In this document: positions 46,236 through 58,806 of the stretch, in pieces
How the letters are laid out: each line of letters opens with the position of its first letter
Position numbering within the stretch: position 1 is the first letter of the stretch
Assembly (NCBI GenBank): GCA_015680685.1
Contig: MNCI01015611.1
Coordinates: forward strand, 521,965 to 585,964
Direction: 5' to 3'
From: Gnetum montanum
Taxonomy: Eukaryota; Streptophyta; Gnetopsida; Gnetales; Gnetaceae
DNA length: 64,000 nt
Position numbers and translations under genes: made by a program
The notes under the pieces: model-generated
What the model saw: only the letters and a program-made list of their open reading frames with translations
Told to the model about the DNA's origin: nothing
The model's database searches: none

Positions 46236-49071
46236 ATGGCACCCAAACCGAGGCATCCAAGGGGCGAAGGACCATCACAACTGAGAGACAAGCATCCACA
46301 CATGGGAAGGGGGCGAGGCATGCAACAGCCAGAGCACACGGAGGGCTCTCATGCAATTAGCCCCCTCTACGAAAGACCCAATGTGGAATCTATCCATCAG
46401 ATTCCCGAAGAGGAGATTCCCATCGAGCAATCGCAAGGGGATGAGACTCCGAGAATAGCACCATGGCTTGAGGTCACCATGACCCAAGCCTGTCTTGATG
46501 CTATCAAGCCACATAAAGTGCAACGGATGGTCCTCCAAGAGCTAAACTTTGGACCATTCCTTGAGAACGCACTAGAAGATGTGAGGCTGCAGCTACAAAA
46601 TTCTCTTTATGTGGCCAATCATCACATCCAGTGGTGAGTGGTACTTAGGAGAGACTTATCTCTTTTGGACGAATCGACAACCAGGGTCCAGAGTAAGAAT
46701 CAAAGACATTTATGTCTCTTACTCTTCGGAGGCAATAGCACAAGCTCTAGGGTTGCCCGAGCCCAAAGCAGATGTGGTGGAGATTCCAAAACAAGTTGAA
46801 CCAAAGGTAAAGGCCGAATGGACCAAACAGTGCTATGGGGTAGAGTTCAAGGAATTCAGCTCTTTGACCATGGTGGAGAGGGTGTACTCAAAGATCACGT
46901 CTTACCACTTGAACCCAATGGTAAGACCTAGCAAAATCACAGCCTTCTCTGCTCGTGCATGTGCCACCTTGAGTGGGAAATTCCCAATGAGTCTTCCATA
47001 GTTATTATTCTTGGAGATTGAAAAGAGGTTTGCTGAAAGCGAACGTGGAAGACAAACTCTCCCCTTTTCCTGCCTAATCCAAAAGTTGTGCAAATGGGCA
47101 GGGATAGCACGATACTCCAATGATATAATTTGGCACGCCCTAATTGCCTCTTGGCAAGAAATGATGAAGGATAAAATTCTTGCAACCACACAGACAGAGG
47201 AGGAGTAGCAACCACCTCCATCACCTGAGCAAGTAACAAGGCCAGGTTCGCAAACCATTGCAGAACATATCCGTGAAATTTGAAAAATGCTCTTGAGCTA
47301 GCAAGAGCAATCAGGCAGAACTGGTGGAGGGGAAGACCCTTCAATCTATCACCCTACAATGAGCCACCTGGATCAAGTGGCTCGATTAGTCAACTTGCTG
47401 AAAAGAGCAGGGCCGATGTTCTCTGCCACTCAAACACAAGTGCCAGCTACAACAGATCCTAGCATGTGAGAGGTAAAAGTATCAACCCAATGTTATTTCC
47501 TAAAATTTTAGGGAATGCTGTTACCTTCTCGGTACGCTTGGAAGATGGTGAAGGGGCAACAATCTTGGTGATGTAGCACCAAGGACAAGAGGTTGCAGCT
47601 GAAGTGGTTAATGACACAATTGCTACAATTCTCAATGCATCGGTGGTGCCTGTACCAGATGTGCATGGGCTTCAAGATGTACAGACGTCCATCAAAACGT
47701 CACGTAGCAGGATAGATGCAACCCAACACGAAGAACTATTAGACTGATTGGTGGGAATCAGGCAACTGCTTCTGGATGTCTTTGACCTTCCAGACAACAT
47801 CACTGCAACCCAATCAGAGCTGCTCTCGGCAAGGGGTAAGAGCCTCATTTTGGAAGGGCAACTTGAAATTTCTCAAGCCACCTATCAACGCTTGGCAACA
47901 GAAGTAGCCCAATTAAGAGCCCAACTTGCTGATCCAGCTCTCCTCAACCGTGAAATCACCAGAGATGAATCTTTTCAACAGCTTCAGCTGAGGATGAGTG
48001 AGAGTTGGTGATCTTCGATCAATCCTTGGCAGACGTTCAAGCATATAGTTTAAACAAGGACTTGATGGAGGTTCATTAGGAGAACTTTAGGTTGATCACA
48101 AAGGTTCATCGCCTATGCAATGTTGGTGTAGAAAATGAACATATGAAAAATTTTATCCACCAACAACAGGAAGAACTAGAAAAGGTGAATGCTGACGTAA
48201 GAAGGTTGGCTGCTAAGAACCGAAATCTGTCAATGGAGGAGGTTCAGGTGTTGCGACAGAATTATGCAATTGAAATCACCGCTTGAAAGAATGAGGCCCT
48301 GAAATTTGAAAACATCAAAAATCATTGTAGGGACCAAGTGGGATTACAGAAGGAAGTAAATGAAAAGTAGATTCAAGTCACAAAGGCTAAAATGAACTAA
48401 GCGCTCCAATAGCTCCAAGAAGGAGGCGAGGTATGGCAACCTATCTTTGATGGGTTGAATGCCTATAATCAAGCCAAAATCCATCTTAAGGAGCTGCAAA
48501 TTGAGGAGATGACAAAATATGTGAAGCTTGCCAACGTTCGCTATGCAAACCTAGCTATGATCACAGTCGAGAGATAGTGATTAGAATTGGAAAAGCAAGT
48601 GGTCACCTCGTATTCTCTATACAAGGGTTCTAGGCGTATAAGGCAACAAAGCAAAAACTGGAAATAGGAAACGTGAAACTCGAGGTTCTTTGCACATGAT
48701 TTGAAGGACAACGTACAATCACAGAGAACCTAGCCCATCAAATGAATGACTACCAGCAGCTGCAGGCATCAATCCAAGCATTCGACATCGAATGGAAGTA
48801 GTTTGCAGTATGGTTTGTCAACCTGAAAGAACTCTTTCCAGTGCTACCATGCCCTAAGGAGGTTCCAGTTTTAGCACACATTGATGAAGCTGCTTGGACA
48901 GTGAACGATCCCAAAAGCAAAGAAGAAAAACTGAGGGCTCTCTTGGAGGCTTTCCGGCTGCCTCCAGAAGTTGCAGCTACTATGAGGCAACCATCCTTCG
49001 TGCCACCGCCATCGCATGGGCCAAAGGCTGGTGAAGGTCCATCAAAACCACCACCCCTAGGGACGGTGTGA
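46236..49071 (+). pseudogene. Element B extra ORF (post-integrase protein)
   Basis: Opens MAPKPRHPRGEGPSQLRDKH (basic), then an acidic linker. From about 46600 a domain-like region has YLFWTNRQPGSRVRIKDI and SSEAIAQALGLPEP. 46861-47150 has MVERVYSKITSYHL, CATLSGKFP and PFSCLIQKLCKWAGIARYSND; this pattern recalls the 'putative plant transposon protein' region seen next to Athila elements. 47748-48290 is coiled coil (QLEISQATYQRLATEVAQL, QQQEELEKVNADVRRLAA). About 48495-48560 has LQIEEMTKYVKLANVRYANLAM. The Pro-rich end stops at 49069-49071. Three or four frame breaks and stops occur. No signal peptide or membrane span was seen, so an envelope role is not supported. Confidence 0.75.
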
Positions 49072-49200
49072 TCTTCTCCAATAATTTTGTACATCATTCT
49101 ACATGGAAGAGACTCCAGGATCGACAAGGTATTCAATTTTGTCTCTGTACACCACCATTTTTTGTAATTTGTCCTTCTTTGTAACTTGGGCACTTGGTAA

Positions 49201-49385
49201 AATTAATGTTGTGTCATGTGTGTGTGTTGTGTGTGTGTCAAGTCATGTGTGTTGTAAATAAAAGCCCAAACCTTCCAAATTGTAGAGTATTGGTAGAATT
49301 AATGTTGTGTCATGTGTGTGTGTTGTGTGTGTGTCAAGTCATGTGTGTTGTAAATAAAAGCCCAAACCTTCCAAATTGTAGAGTA
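49201..49385 (+). repeat. 96-bp-period tandem duplication upstream of the polypurine tract
   Basis: The stretch from aattaatgttgtg to ccaaattgtagagta occurs at 49201-49289 and again at 49297-49385, identical over 89 bases. Each unit holds TG-rich words and gtaaataaaag. The other elements do not show it, so it arose late in B. Confidence 0.92.
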
Positions 49386-49420
49386 ACACGAGGACGAGTT
49401 TTACCTTAGTCATGGGGGTA

Positions 49421-50319
49421 TGATGAAGTGTCATTAGTCGATGCATTGACTAGGTTGCATATACAAGGCCACATATACGCGTTAGCATCAACGCGGCCTC
49501 GTCGATGCAGCCTTCCATATGTCGACGTGGCCCCGTTTATGCGGAGCCTATTTTGGCCTATAAATAAGAGGGCCTTCCGCCTCACTTAGGTAACTTTTTG
49601 TCAGTTATAGCGAAGCTCTTGCAATTTGTTCCCATAGGAGATAGAATATTTTCCAAGTACCTGCAGTAGGTGTAAGAAAAGTGACTAGCTCTTTATTCGA
49701 GCATTGATGTATCTGAGCCCATTGGCGTGACGGCAATAAACACAAACTCTTCAAGCATTCCTTGCAGCATTTGGACTTAACCATTTAATGCATTCAATAG
49801 TTTAATATGTTTATGCTTTGATAATTACTTAAGTTTCTGTTATTGTTATTTTAATCGCAGTCGCTCCCTTATAGTTCGTAAAAGCCATAAGTACAATCAT
49901 CTCGAACATAAACCCAACGCTTGGTAACCCAGTGATGCTTAACGCCTAGTAACCTAGTAGTGTTTAGGAAATGCTCAGAATGTGCTCGGAAGATGAGATC
50001 GGATACATATGCTAGGAGTAGTTAGGATATAGATTAGGATAATCATAGATTACTTAATATTCTAGCCTTGCTTTCCAAGATTATTAGATGCCAAAAGATA
50101 AGTAAAAAGCTATAAAAATCATTAGCCTTAATCTCACTTAACCATTGCAAATAGAACATCACAAGTGAGATTAGGAAGACAATGACCATTCTAACCCAAG
50201 GTTTCACTGGTTACGGTCTGGTGTATTTTGAGTGCTTACAATCTACGAAATTCAACCAAGTCACGTGTGAACGTCCGTGATTCGTATGGTTGGGCATAGC
50301 GGTACCTAGCTGCTCATCA
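49421..50319 (+). repeat. Element B 3' LTR
   Basis: 899 bp, TGATGA...TCATCA, after the gtcatgggggta polypurine tract. It is longer than the 5' LTR mainly through an extra block in the U3 palindrome region (49440-49550). Confidence 0.94.
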
Positions 50320-50324
50320 CCAAG
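50320..50324. repeat. Right target-site duplication of element B (ccaag)
   Basis: Matches 36917-36921. Confidence 0.92.
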
Positions 50325-51734
50325 ATAGATAGAAATAGGCATTAATAGCAAGAGGGGAAGGTCTTAACGCATACAAATCCAAATCTACCATGAAGAAGCC
50401 TTGACCTCCAAAACCAAACATTCATCAAAATAGATAAGATTATCAAATAGCTCAAAAATAAGAATGACCTACCTCAATAAGATCCTAGGAACTCTAACTC
50501 AAAATATAACATCTCAAGATAGATATCATAATTTAAAAAGGTGAAGCTAAAAAGTGTCAAGTATAATCACATCCTATCCCAAGGAGAAACAACAAGATAA
50601 CAAGATTCACATCAAGGGTAACCAAACTTGAAGCACAAAAAAGCATTAAAAGTAAGATCATAATAAAAACTATTCTAGCAAGAACCACATGGTGTCATAA
50701 GTCCCTTCAATAAAAGCCAATTTTATAATAAATCAAAGAGTTACTTGGAGTGACATCCAAGCTACAAAATCCAAACAAATCATAAGTAAGAACTAAAATA
50801 AACGTGAAGTATGTGAGAGACACAAAATGCAACTTGAAAGAAAGACATGCATATACGAATAAACAAACATACAAATACAACCAAAAATCCAAGTTAATCT
50901 ACTAATAACATTCTTTGACCACCCAAAGGAAGGCTCATCAAGAGCATGTGTCTAAAAGATCACCATCCAAAGGTATTTGGTAAAATTATGGCCCAAGGAT
51001 TTCAAACTAAAAATTCATGTATCATTGAAGAACATGGAGATGTAAGGATTCCAAATAGTAGAGATTAAGTAGAAACTAGGTTCAATTCATCCCAAATGGA
51101 CCACTAAAGACTTAGGATCGAAACCTCCTTAAATAACATTTCATGTATTATTAATAGAACTTCAACAACCCATATTAATAAGTATACATTACTTAGTCAT
51201 CCACCAATAAAAGTATAGTGGAGGAAATCCCAACAAATATAATCATGTCTATTCATTGACATCTAATATAATAATGGCTACAAGCATCAAGGAAATGGCT
51301 TAACATAAGCAATATAACAAGGGCCTTATCAAAAGAATAGCTCATTGATGATTACAAGAGTAAACTTTTATGATCCAATATCATATATGATAATCAACTA
51401 GAAGAATTACAAAAGGGAAACCTCAGAAGCCAAATGTAAAAATATAATAAACTGGAAGAACATCATAATTATCATAATATTTTGAAGGATACTCTACTAC
51501 CATCTATAACAATGCTACATCAACATTATTTAATATCACAAGGAATTCCTCTAAATCCATAAGATCTTGGATGAAAGACCTAGGGACTACACCTCCAAGC
51601 AAGCAATGCATCTAGTTCAATAATGCATCGAACCCTCCTAATTTATGTATATCCCTCTAGGAGAACATCTGTAACTCAAAAAAATTACAAACAAGCAAAC
51701 AACCTTGTAAACATCATCATTGGCGAATGACGAT
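50325..51734. other. Anonymous decayed DNA between elements B and C
   Basis: AT-rich; no coding similarity or RNA gene found. The last 130 bases resemble 34150-34300, which continues where this stretch is interrupted by the C LTR. It ends in gaatgacgat at the C insertion point. Confidence 0.45.
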
Positions 51735-52618
51735 TGATGAATTACTCGGTGGTTACATCAACAGGCATGCATCAACACATCCTCATCGACACATTCCTAT
51801 TGACACATGGGTTGATGCATTGAAACATATGCATCAACATAGTGTTTGTCTTTGCCTATAAATATGCAAGCACTTGCTGCATATTAGACACCTTTTGGTC
51901 ATTCTAGTAGCTAGACTCTTGCAGTTTTATTTTTTGATCTTAGCGAATAGTCAGTGAGTGCTGATAGTGTGAATTTAAGTTAATTGTATGACATCTTATT
52001 CCAGTGGCATTGTACCTAGATACATTCCATGAATAACAATAAGATCAAGATTGATTCCAATTCATTGAAGCACTTTAACTTAGAATAGATTTACTTTCAA
52101 TGCAATTTATTTTCTTTTCTATGTACTTAGTTAACATTTACATTTCTATGCATGTAAATCAATTGGTGAAATAAGTGCAACCAGTTTCAAGCATAAACAT
52201 GTGTTTTCTTGGTAATCCTAATAGCATTATTTCTTGGTTCATCCAATAGCATAACACTTGATAATCCTAGTTGTGGATACATTAGTTTAGGACATGTACA
52301 ACAAGCTGGAAATGGACACTCATCACCCTTAGGATATTTTAGCATTTATCTTCTTATTATTAACTAGTTTCAATAATTAATTTCTAAATTATTATCTAGT
52401 TAGTTTAAGGGTTGCACAACATCAATAATCATATGCCTCACTTTGGACTAAACCATACATCATAAAGCTACCACAAGTTTAAGTGAGAAGATAGCGACCT
52501 GCAATCAATGCTTAACAATCTAGATACCATGCTAGTTCCATTCATAAAATTTGGCCGAATCGCACATGAATGCTTGTGATTTGTATGGTTCAATGTAGGG
52601 GGTACCCACCACTCATCA
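51735..52618 (+). repeat. Element C 5' LTR (884 bp)
   Basis: TGATGA...TCATCA. U3 has catcaaca/gatgcatt words and CCTATAAATATGCAAGC as TATA region near 51857. Followed by the primer-binding site. Confidence 0.92.
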
Positions 52619-52619
52619 T

Positions 52620-52637
52620 TGGCACTATTGCTAGGGA
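52620..52637 (+). other. Element C primer-binding site
   Basis: tggcactattgctaggga, one base after the LTR; same type as B and M. Confidence 0.82.
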
Positions 52638-52750
52638 TGATGCTAGTTATCTAAACTAGTTATATTATAAAAAATCATTGTAAACGTATTAACAATTTAT
52701 CTTTTCAAAAATATTAATATTTTAAGTCACACATGTTATCAAATACAAAC

Positions 52751-54600
52751 ATGTCTTCTTCACATAGGACCAATAATGCATCACATGATGAGAACACTAG
52801 TAGGAAAAATTGTAGGTTTTATATGAAAGAAAATTGAAGTGAATCACTAAACATAGGGATCTCATCTACTCATATAAACCCTTACTATATTCAAAGACTA
52901 TGTTCAACTGATGAAGACAATCCAAGAGGGGATGGAACAAGTCCTATAACAAGGAGGGCCTCAAGGCCAAAGACCTCCTCTAAACCTAGAAGAGATAAAT
53001 CAAGGGATCATAAGGGAAGATATAGAAGCCATGTGATTCTCCTAGTTCACCATCTTCCTCTTCTTCTTCAATGTCTAGTTCTGATGAAGGTGACTATAGG
53101 AATAGAGATAAAGCTTCACCAAGGGGTTAGGATGGAGATAGAAATAGAGATTATCATCATGAGCATGATACAAATAAGGAAGGTAGTTCAAATACCTCAT
53201 AAGCATTAAGGGAAAGTCGCATCAAATGGCTTAATATGAATACCATTCCTAAATTTAAGGGAGGATATAATTATGATCTCTTACATCATTTACAAGTCTT
53301 CTAGGATGCCTACACCTTACAAAATATTGAAAGTAAGTGAGAAAAGCTTAAGCTCTTCCCTAGGACACTAATAGAAGAAGCTAAAAGTTGGTATAGATTG
53401 TTGGAACCAAATTCAATCCACAAATGATCCACAATGCTTGATCTCTTCAATGAAAAATACCAAACCTATGAGAGATTATCCAATATAAGAAAACAAATCC
53501 AAGGGTGGAAGTAAGAAAATCATGAATCCTTGGATGTAGCCTTGGAAAAATACTATTCTCTACTACATAGCTGTCCAAGCCATGGTTTTTCTCAAAAAGA
53601 GTAGGTTCTCTACATCATACATGAGCTTCATAATAAAATGAGGGAGACCCTTGGAATCTATGCCCAAGGACAATTATCCAAATTGAGAGCCCATCAAATA
53701 CAAGGACTAGTTGAATAGGTGGCAAAAGAAGAAGGAGTGCTATGTAAAAGAGAGAGTGTAGAGGAATATAATTGGGATCTAAATCTTCAGCAAAAGGAGA
53801 TAGCTCTTGGTGAGTTGAATGTACATAAAACCTTTTCAATACAAAAGTATATCACTAAGATTGAAGCAACAATAGATAAGGTGTGGAAGTTAATGAACAA
53901 AAAGGTTATAACCAACTTGAAAATCATAGACGAGAAAGTAATGCAAAAAGGATTAACTGATCAAAACAAGAAGAGGAAAATGAACAAGGAAATAGGTAAG
54001 GACATTTATCAGAAAAAAGGGGAAATAGCTATAGTAGAAGAGGTTACAGACTCAAATACAGAGGAGGAGGATGGTTGTGACATTTTTCATTATGAACATC
54101 CAAAGGACGATTGCCCAGTTATATTACATCTACAAGAGTTTGGGGATATTACTTTGAATCCCAAGTTCATAGAAGAGCAAATTCCTAAGAGATTACCTTA
54201 CTCACAGGTAATTATAGATAGTCCTATAACCAATAGTACTATCCCAGTGGGACTTCTTATCAACCTCAAAACTACTATTAATCATAGTGGGAAAACCCAC
54301 ATTCATGGAGAATGCCATCAACAAACAAGCAATATCCCTATTACCAACTAGATCCTTATGGATACTATGTTTAACAACCTATTTTTCCAAATAGTTCTAC
54401 TTCCTATAGCTCAAATCACTACTACTCCTCTCCTAAATATCATCAACCCGCAACATCTTTGGTGGGATCACCATCTCATACCTCTTATCCTCCATCACAT
54501 CCTCAATATTCTCATACCTCCCTCCAACATATGTCACCATCAACAATGCAGGAAGGATTAGCACCACAACCTTAATAGAAAAATACCACTTGTGCTGTGA
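52751..54600 (+). pseudogene. Element C gag
   Basis: ATG 52751 opens MSSSHRTNNASHDENTS. The Retrotrans_gag core, in shifting frames, is at 53226-53470. 53719-54351 is open for 211 codons: a Lys/Glu-rich helix, then CDIFHYEHPKDDCP (near 54079), the group's Cys/His motif with the second Cys changed to Phe as in A, and LPYSQ. A Pro/Ser/His-rich tail follows to about 54600. Confidence 0.77.
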
Positions 54601-57528
54601 CATATAAGTAAATGATGATGTTAGTAGATATCAAAAAAAGTCTTAAAAACTTCCTTTCTTTAGGACAATTCCCACACTTGTGAATAAAACTTGTAGACCT
54701 ACTAGCTCATCAAAACTAACACAAGGCCAATTTGGTTCAACATCCTTCCTCACAAAAATAATGTCTCCTAATCCTACGTAGAAGCCAACAACCATCACCA
54801 CTCTAACAAAAAATGTAAAAGATGAACCTATCACTATGGAGGGACAAAAAATTCCATGCATTACTAATAATGATAAAGGGTGTAGTTATGGGCCAAAAAT
54901 TCAAAGCATTAATACAATCCCTACACCAACCCATAACAAAGTTAAGGAATAAGTGTGTGTATAAAACCAAGTCTACACAGTAGCCACTAGACCAAATGAC
55001 ACCCAATGGCTTGAAAATGAGAAGACAAAACCATTCAAAAGATTTATGGAAACATCCAACCCACTTATTAGTTTTGGTTCTATGAAAATGAAGCAAATAG
55101 AGAACTTAGAGAAGAACATCTTACACTCTAACCATACACCAAAAAAATATGTTAACTAAGGAGACATAAGAACTATAATAGAAAATAAACAAGAAAGCAT
55201 GTTTAGACCCCCTAAAAAGAAAACACCTTCTAGTCTAGCTAAAGATATGTCTTCAAATGATTGAAACATGATTATCATCAATATGAAATGCACTACCAAG
55301 AGAAAACTTAAATAATTAAAGATGATAAATGGAAAACTTATGGTGCATAACTAAGAGAATGTGTAGTTGATTTTCCAAATGTTTGCCTATGAGTTTAGTT
55401 ATGGGGAAGATGCCCCATCTTAAATCAAGAACTAATAAGTGTATTTTCAGTTTTGTTTTACAATTTTTTCTCATTTTCCTATTTCTTTAAAATTTTTCAA
55501 TTTTTTGTTATTTTTATTTTCTTATATAATTATCTCTTTTCTTGACTCATTTTCTTTATTTTTTATGAATTTCTACTATGTTTTTATTAATAATCTTGTC
55601 ATTCATGATGCAGAAGTCAACACCATGTGTTGGGTTCTTTTCCTATGCTATCAAGTTGATTGGCTAAATAATTTTGTAATGTAGTGAGACCACATCATAC
55701 ATCCCTCTAATTTCTTTAAATAAAAGGTCTTTATCATGAAAGCAATATGGCTCTTCCCACATAAAACTAAAATTAATTCATGATCATTGTGCTAGGAGGA
55801 AAGGTGGAAAGCCCAAGTGGGAATGAAAAAAGGTGTGACCTCAAGGGGATATGTTGGGTTCTCTTCTTGACTTCCTTCTTGTGATCCACAACTTCTCATG
55901 GCACGTGTCATCACTTCTATTGTTGACCAATAAGCAGTAAGCATGTCTTTTCATAGTGTGGTTCCCACGAACAAAAAAGAAGAGAAAGAAAGAAAACAAG
56001 AAAAGGAAAAGGAGAGAGATAAAGAAAAAGAATAACGGAAATTCAAAGCACATCCCTTAGACATAATAATGGAAGCACTAGTTATGAGGTTGGAAAAACA
56101 TGTTATCAATGTCTAAAGGCACCCCTCGAACTAAGGCCCTTCCTTCCTTTCTTCTTCTTTTTTCTTATCTTTTTGGAATGATGTTCATTTTCTGTAGTTG
56201 TTATGGACTCATGATGGTAGGTAGGAAAGAACACATCAATGCGAGGCCATTGTTAATGGTATGGACTTGGTCTAAAACTTGGATGGATAGGTATGATGAT
56301 CATTTGGTCATGATTAACATAAGAACCTATTGCTAACATGGTTAAGTACCTTACATCCCAATCTCTCCAATCCCTTTTCATCCCATTATTCATCTCACTA
56401 CTACATGCAATTATGGACCTAATGATTTTGTATAGTATAGTGAAAGATCCTAATGAAGGTAGTTGTATGTTGTTTTGAACAAAGGCATGATCTACATTTA
56501 ACTTTTAAGGTACCCACAAACATCTATAGAAGTGGTTATGTAAGGGTATTATGGCAAGAGCCTACTTTGGGAAGGACCAACTTGCAACACTTTTGTTGAT
56601 CATGGGTTTGAACCATACCTCACATCTTCAATAACATCATTGATAGCTTCTTTGAATTTATGCATGATTTTACAATCAATTGCTTATCAATTTCAAATTA
56701 TCTTTAATGCTTTTATATTGAAATTTACTTTAAATTCAGCATTTCTTGGCCATATTGTGAACCAAATCTTTTGTTTTAATTATTCAAAAACATGTGCACT
56801 TTTGGAGTTAAGTTCATTTATCATGGTGGGGGGGGGGGGGGTTAAGGATGTAAATTTTGAAATTTTTCTAACACCCCATTTTCAAACATTATGATAACTA
56901 ATAGTAAAAATAATTAAAATAACTTGAACAACTTGATGATTTTAGTTACCTTAGAGTCTTGGGAAACATTATTATGAAGTCATCTTGAGCTTACATGCTA
57001 AAATTTTTTTGAATTTTGAGCTAAGGATTCAAAAAGGATTAATCATTAATGAAAAATTATCAAAACTAATGTTGATCCTTTGGTGATTTCAGATGCCAAA
57101 TGAAATCCATGAGGTTGAATGTCTTGTAAAAAGTAAAGCAAATGAAGCTAAGAAGAGGACAGCAGAGGATATGCCCATGGACAAATAGTAGCACATATAA
57201 GGATTAAAGCTCAAACATCATATGTTTACTAGATCCATGGGACGATGAGAAGAAATTTTAGTCTATCCTTCACAAATGAATAGGATAAAAAGAGAAGCAT
57301 GAACATAACAATCAAGGTTGGAAAGTTAGCCATTGCTAGTGACATTAAGAAGATTCATCTTCGAAGGATTTGTTGAAGACCTCTGTAATTTTATAAACTT
57401 TCATGTCTATCTAATCTTTTTATCATTTTGTAATACATCCACTTCAATAAAACTTCTATAATGCGACACTCCAATTTTGTAATGGTAGCCGATTTAGTCG
57501 TGGTTATCCCTCAATTTTATAATGAAAC
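54601..57528 (+). other. Element C post-gag region, pol deleted
   Basis: 54840-55120 is a trace of the linker between protease and RT; the protease and all of RT-IN are missing. The T-rich tract 55439-55580 and the block 55830-56060 match the A and B spacers. A G14 run lies at 56828-56841. gatttcag then ATGCC at 57085-57097 sits where the other elements have the acceptor and extra ORF start, but only about 30 codons follow. The region ends in gaaac at the copia-2 insertion point. Confidence 0.55.
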
Positions 57529-58752
57529 CATGGACCTTCTGGTGTGTTTTGGTGTGCTCAAAATGTTAATTAAAACGGAGACAAAATTTTTTTGCATGTT
57601 TTTATGGTTATTATTTTTGTAGGACTACATACATGGGAAACCAAGTTGAGCTAAAGAGGACAAGGAATGAACTATCCTAGAGCTTAGAAGAGGAGGCCAC
57701 CCACATGTCTTCAAACGAACATCCAAAGAATGTGGACAAAGACCTAATATTGTACAAGCAAAGTTGACATCATTAAAACATTCAAAAGATCAAGGTTGTG
57801 GACAAGGAACAATGCATTCATCATACAATGGAAAGTGAAGAAAGATGTCTCTAGGAAGCAATAGACGTCTTGGCAAATTTAGAGAGAACTCAGAGAAAGA
57901 TGTCTTCAGAAACAACAATATGTCTTTCTTAGAAAAATATGTCTTTCACAAGGTAGAGACATCTTTATAGATTGCCAACCAAGTCTAAAAAGACATCTTC
58001 CAATATGGAGACTTCAGAAAGACATCTTTCAAAAAAATAAAGATGTCTTTCTAGATTTGAAGGAAAATTCAAAGAGATATCTCAAGCACGAGAAAGATGT
58101 CTCCCATGATCATTAGTGATTGTTAGCTAGTTGTTGCACAAGTTTTGAAAAGAATTTAGCAACATAGTAGCTATAAGAAGACTTGATGTGCATTGGGAAA
58201 TGTGAAAGCCTTGTTGTATTCATGATACAATCATTTGTAATCATTGAATTCTCTATTGCTCTTCATTGTCTTATCATTTTGGCATTGTAAAGTGTGTTTT
58301 ATGTAATTGTACAAGGACCAACAAATTAAGTTGCAATCATTCCTTGTAATTCTTGTTCTTGTTCCCCTATGGGGTCTTGAGCTTGTCAGGATCCTATAGG
58401 ATTGAGTTTTTGGTGCTATGGTACAACACTTCATTGCGAAACTCAAGATTGTAAAGGTTGTGGAAGCATTGAAACCATATTTGCAAGCCTAACGAGATCT
58501 TGCAGGGTTGAGTGATTGGTGTTGTGGTAGAACACTCTAAAGCAAGGCTTGATGATTATACATGGTGTGGATCCTTCAACCACATTTTGAGAGAACCAAA
58601 GTCCAGAGGTGTGCTTATGATATACCCTTCGTGTGTGAACTACCCAAGTCAAGGAACCACATTGAATTTGGTGTGTGTGCTTTTTTTGTTTAAGTTTTTA
58701 TGTGAGGAACTTATTCATTCCCCTCCCCCCCTTCTAAGTTCAATGATCCACA
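57529..58752 (+). repeat. copia-2 5' LTR (1224 bp)
   Basis: Starts catgga (from TGTGGA) and ends TCCACA. The AGATGTCT/AGACATCT array is at about 57844-58105. Confidence 0.9.
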
Positions 58753-58754
58753 AA

Positions 58755-58766
58755 TGGTATCAAATC
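58755..58766 (+). other. copia-2 primer-binding site, mutated
   Basis: TGGTATCAAATC against TGGTATCAGAGC in copia-1; both changes are G to A or equivalent decay at the 3' part. Confidence 0.8.
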
Positions 58767-58806
58767 CTAGTATTCTTTGTTTCATCATCAACTTCAAGAG
58801 TGAACA

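Larger units (their letters stand above)
36922..50319 (+). mobile_element. Ty3 element B, complete 13.4-kb element with pol and extra ORF
   Basis: LTRs of 864 and 899 bp, a perfect 5-bp target-site duplication, primer-binding site, gag, protease, RT, RNase H, integrase, a 1.6-kb spacer, an internal promoter-like block, a candidate intron, the extra ORF, a tandem duplication, a polypurine tract (gtcatgggggta) and the 3' LTR. The gene order PR-RT-RH-IN is that of Ty3/gypsy. The DLGS protease, the primer-binding site and a large extra reading frame after integrase point to the Tat/Athila side of the family (inference). All reading frames carry stops, so it is inactive. Confidence 0.93.

Noticed and set aside
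46236-49071. Calling the extra ORF an envelope gene
   Set aside because: It is in the position of env-like genes, but no signal peptide, transmembrane span or cleavage site was visible.
49194-49409. Cys/Val-rich repeat protein at 49194-49409
   Set aside because: It is a translation of the non-coding 96-bp tandem duplication.
30227-52618. LTRs at 30227 and 51735 as the two ends of one element
   Set aside because: U3 regions differ, each is followed by its own primer-binding site and gag, and the 51735 LTR pairs with 63651.
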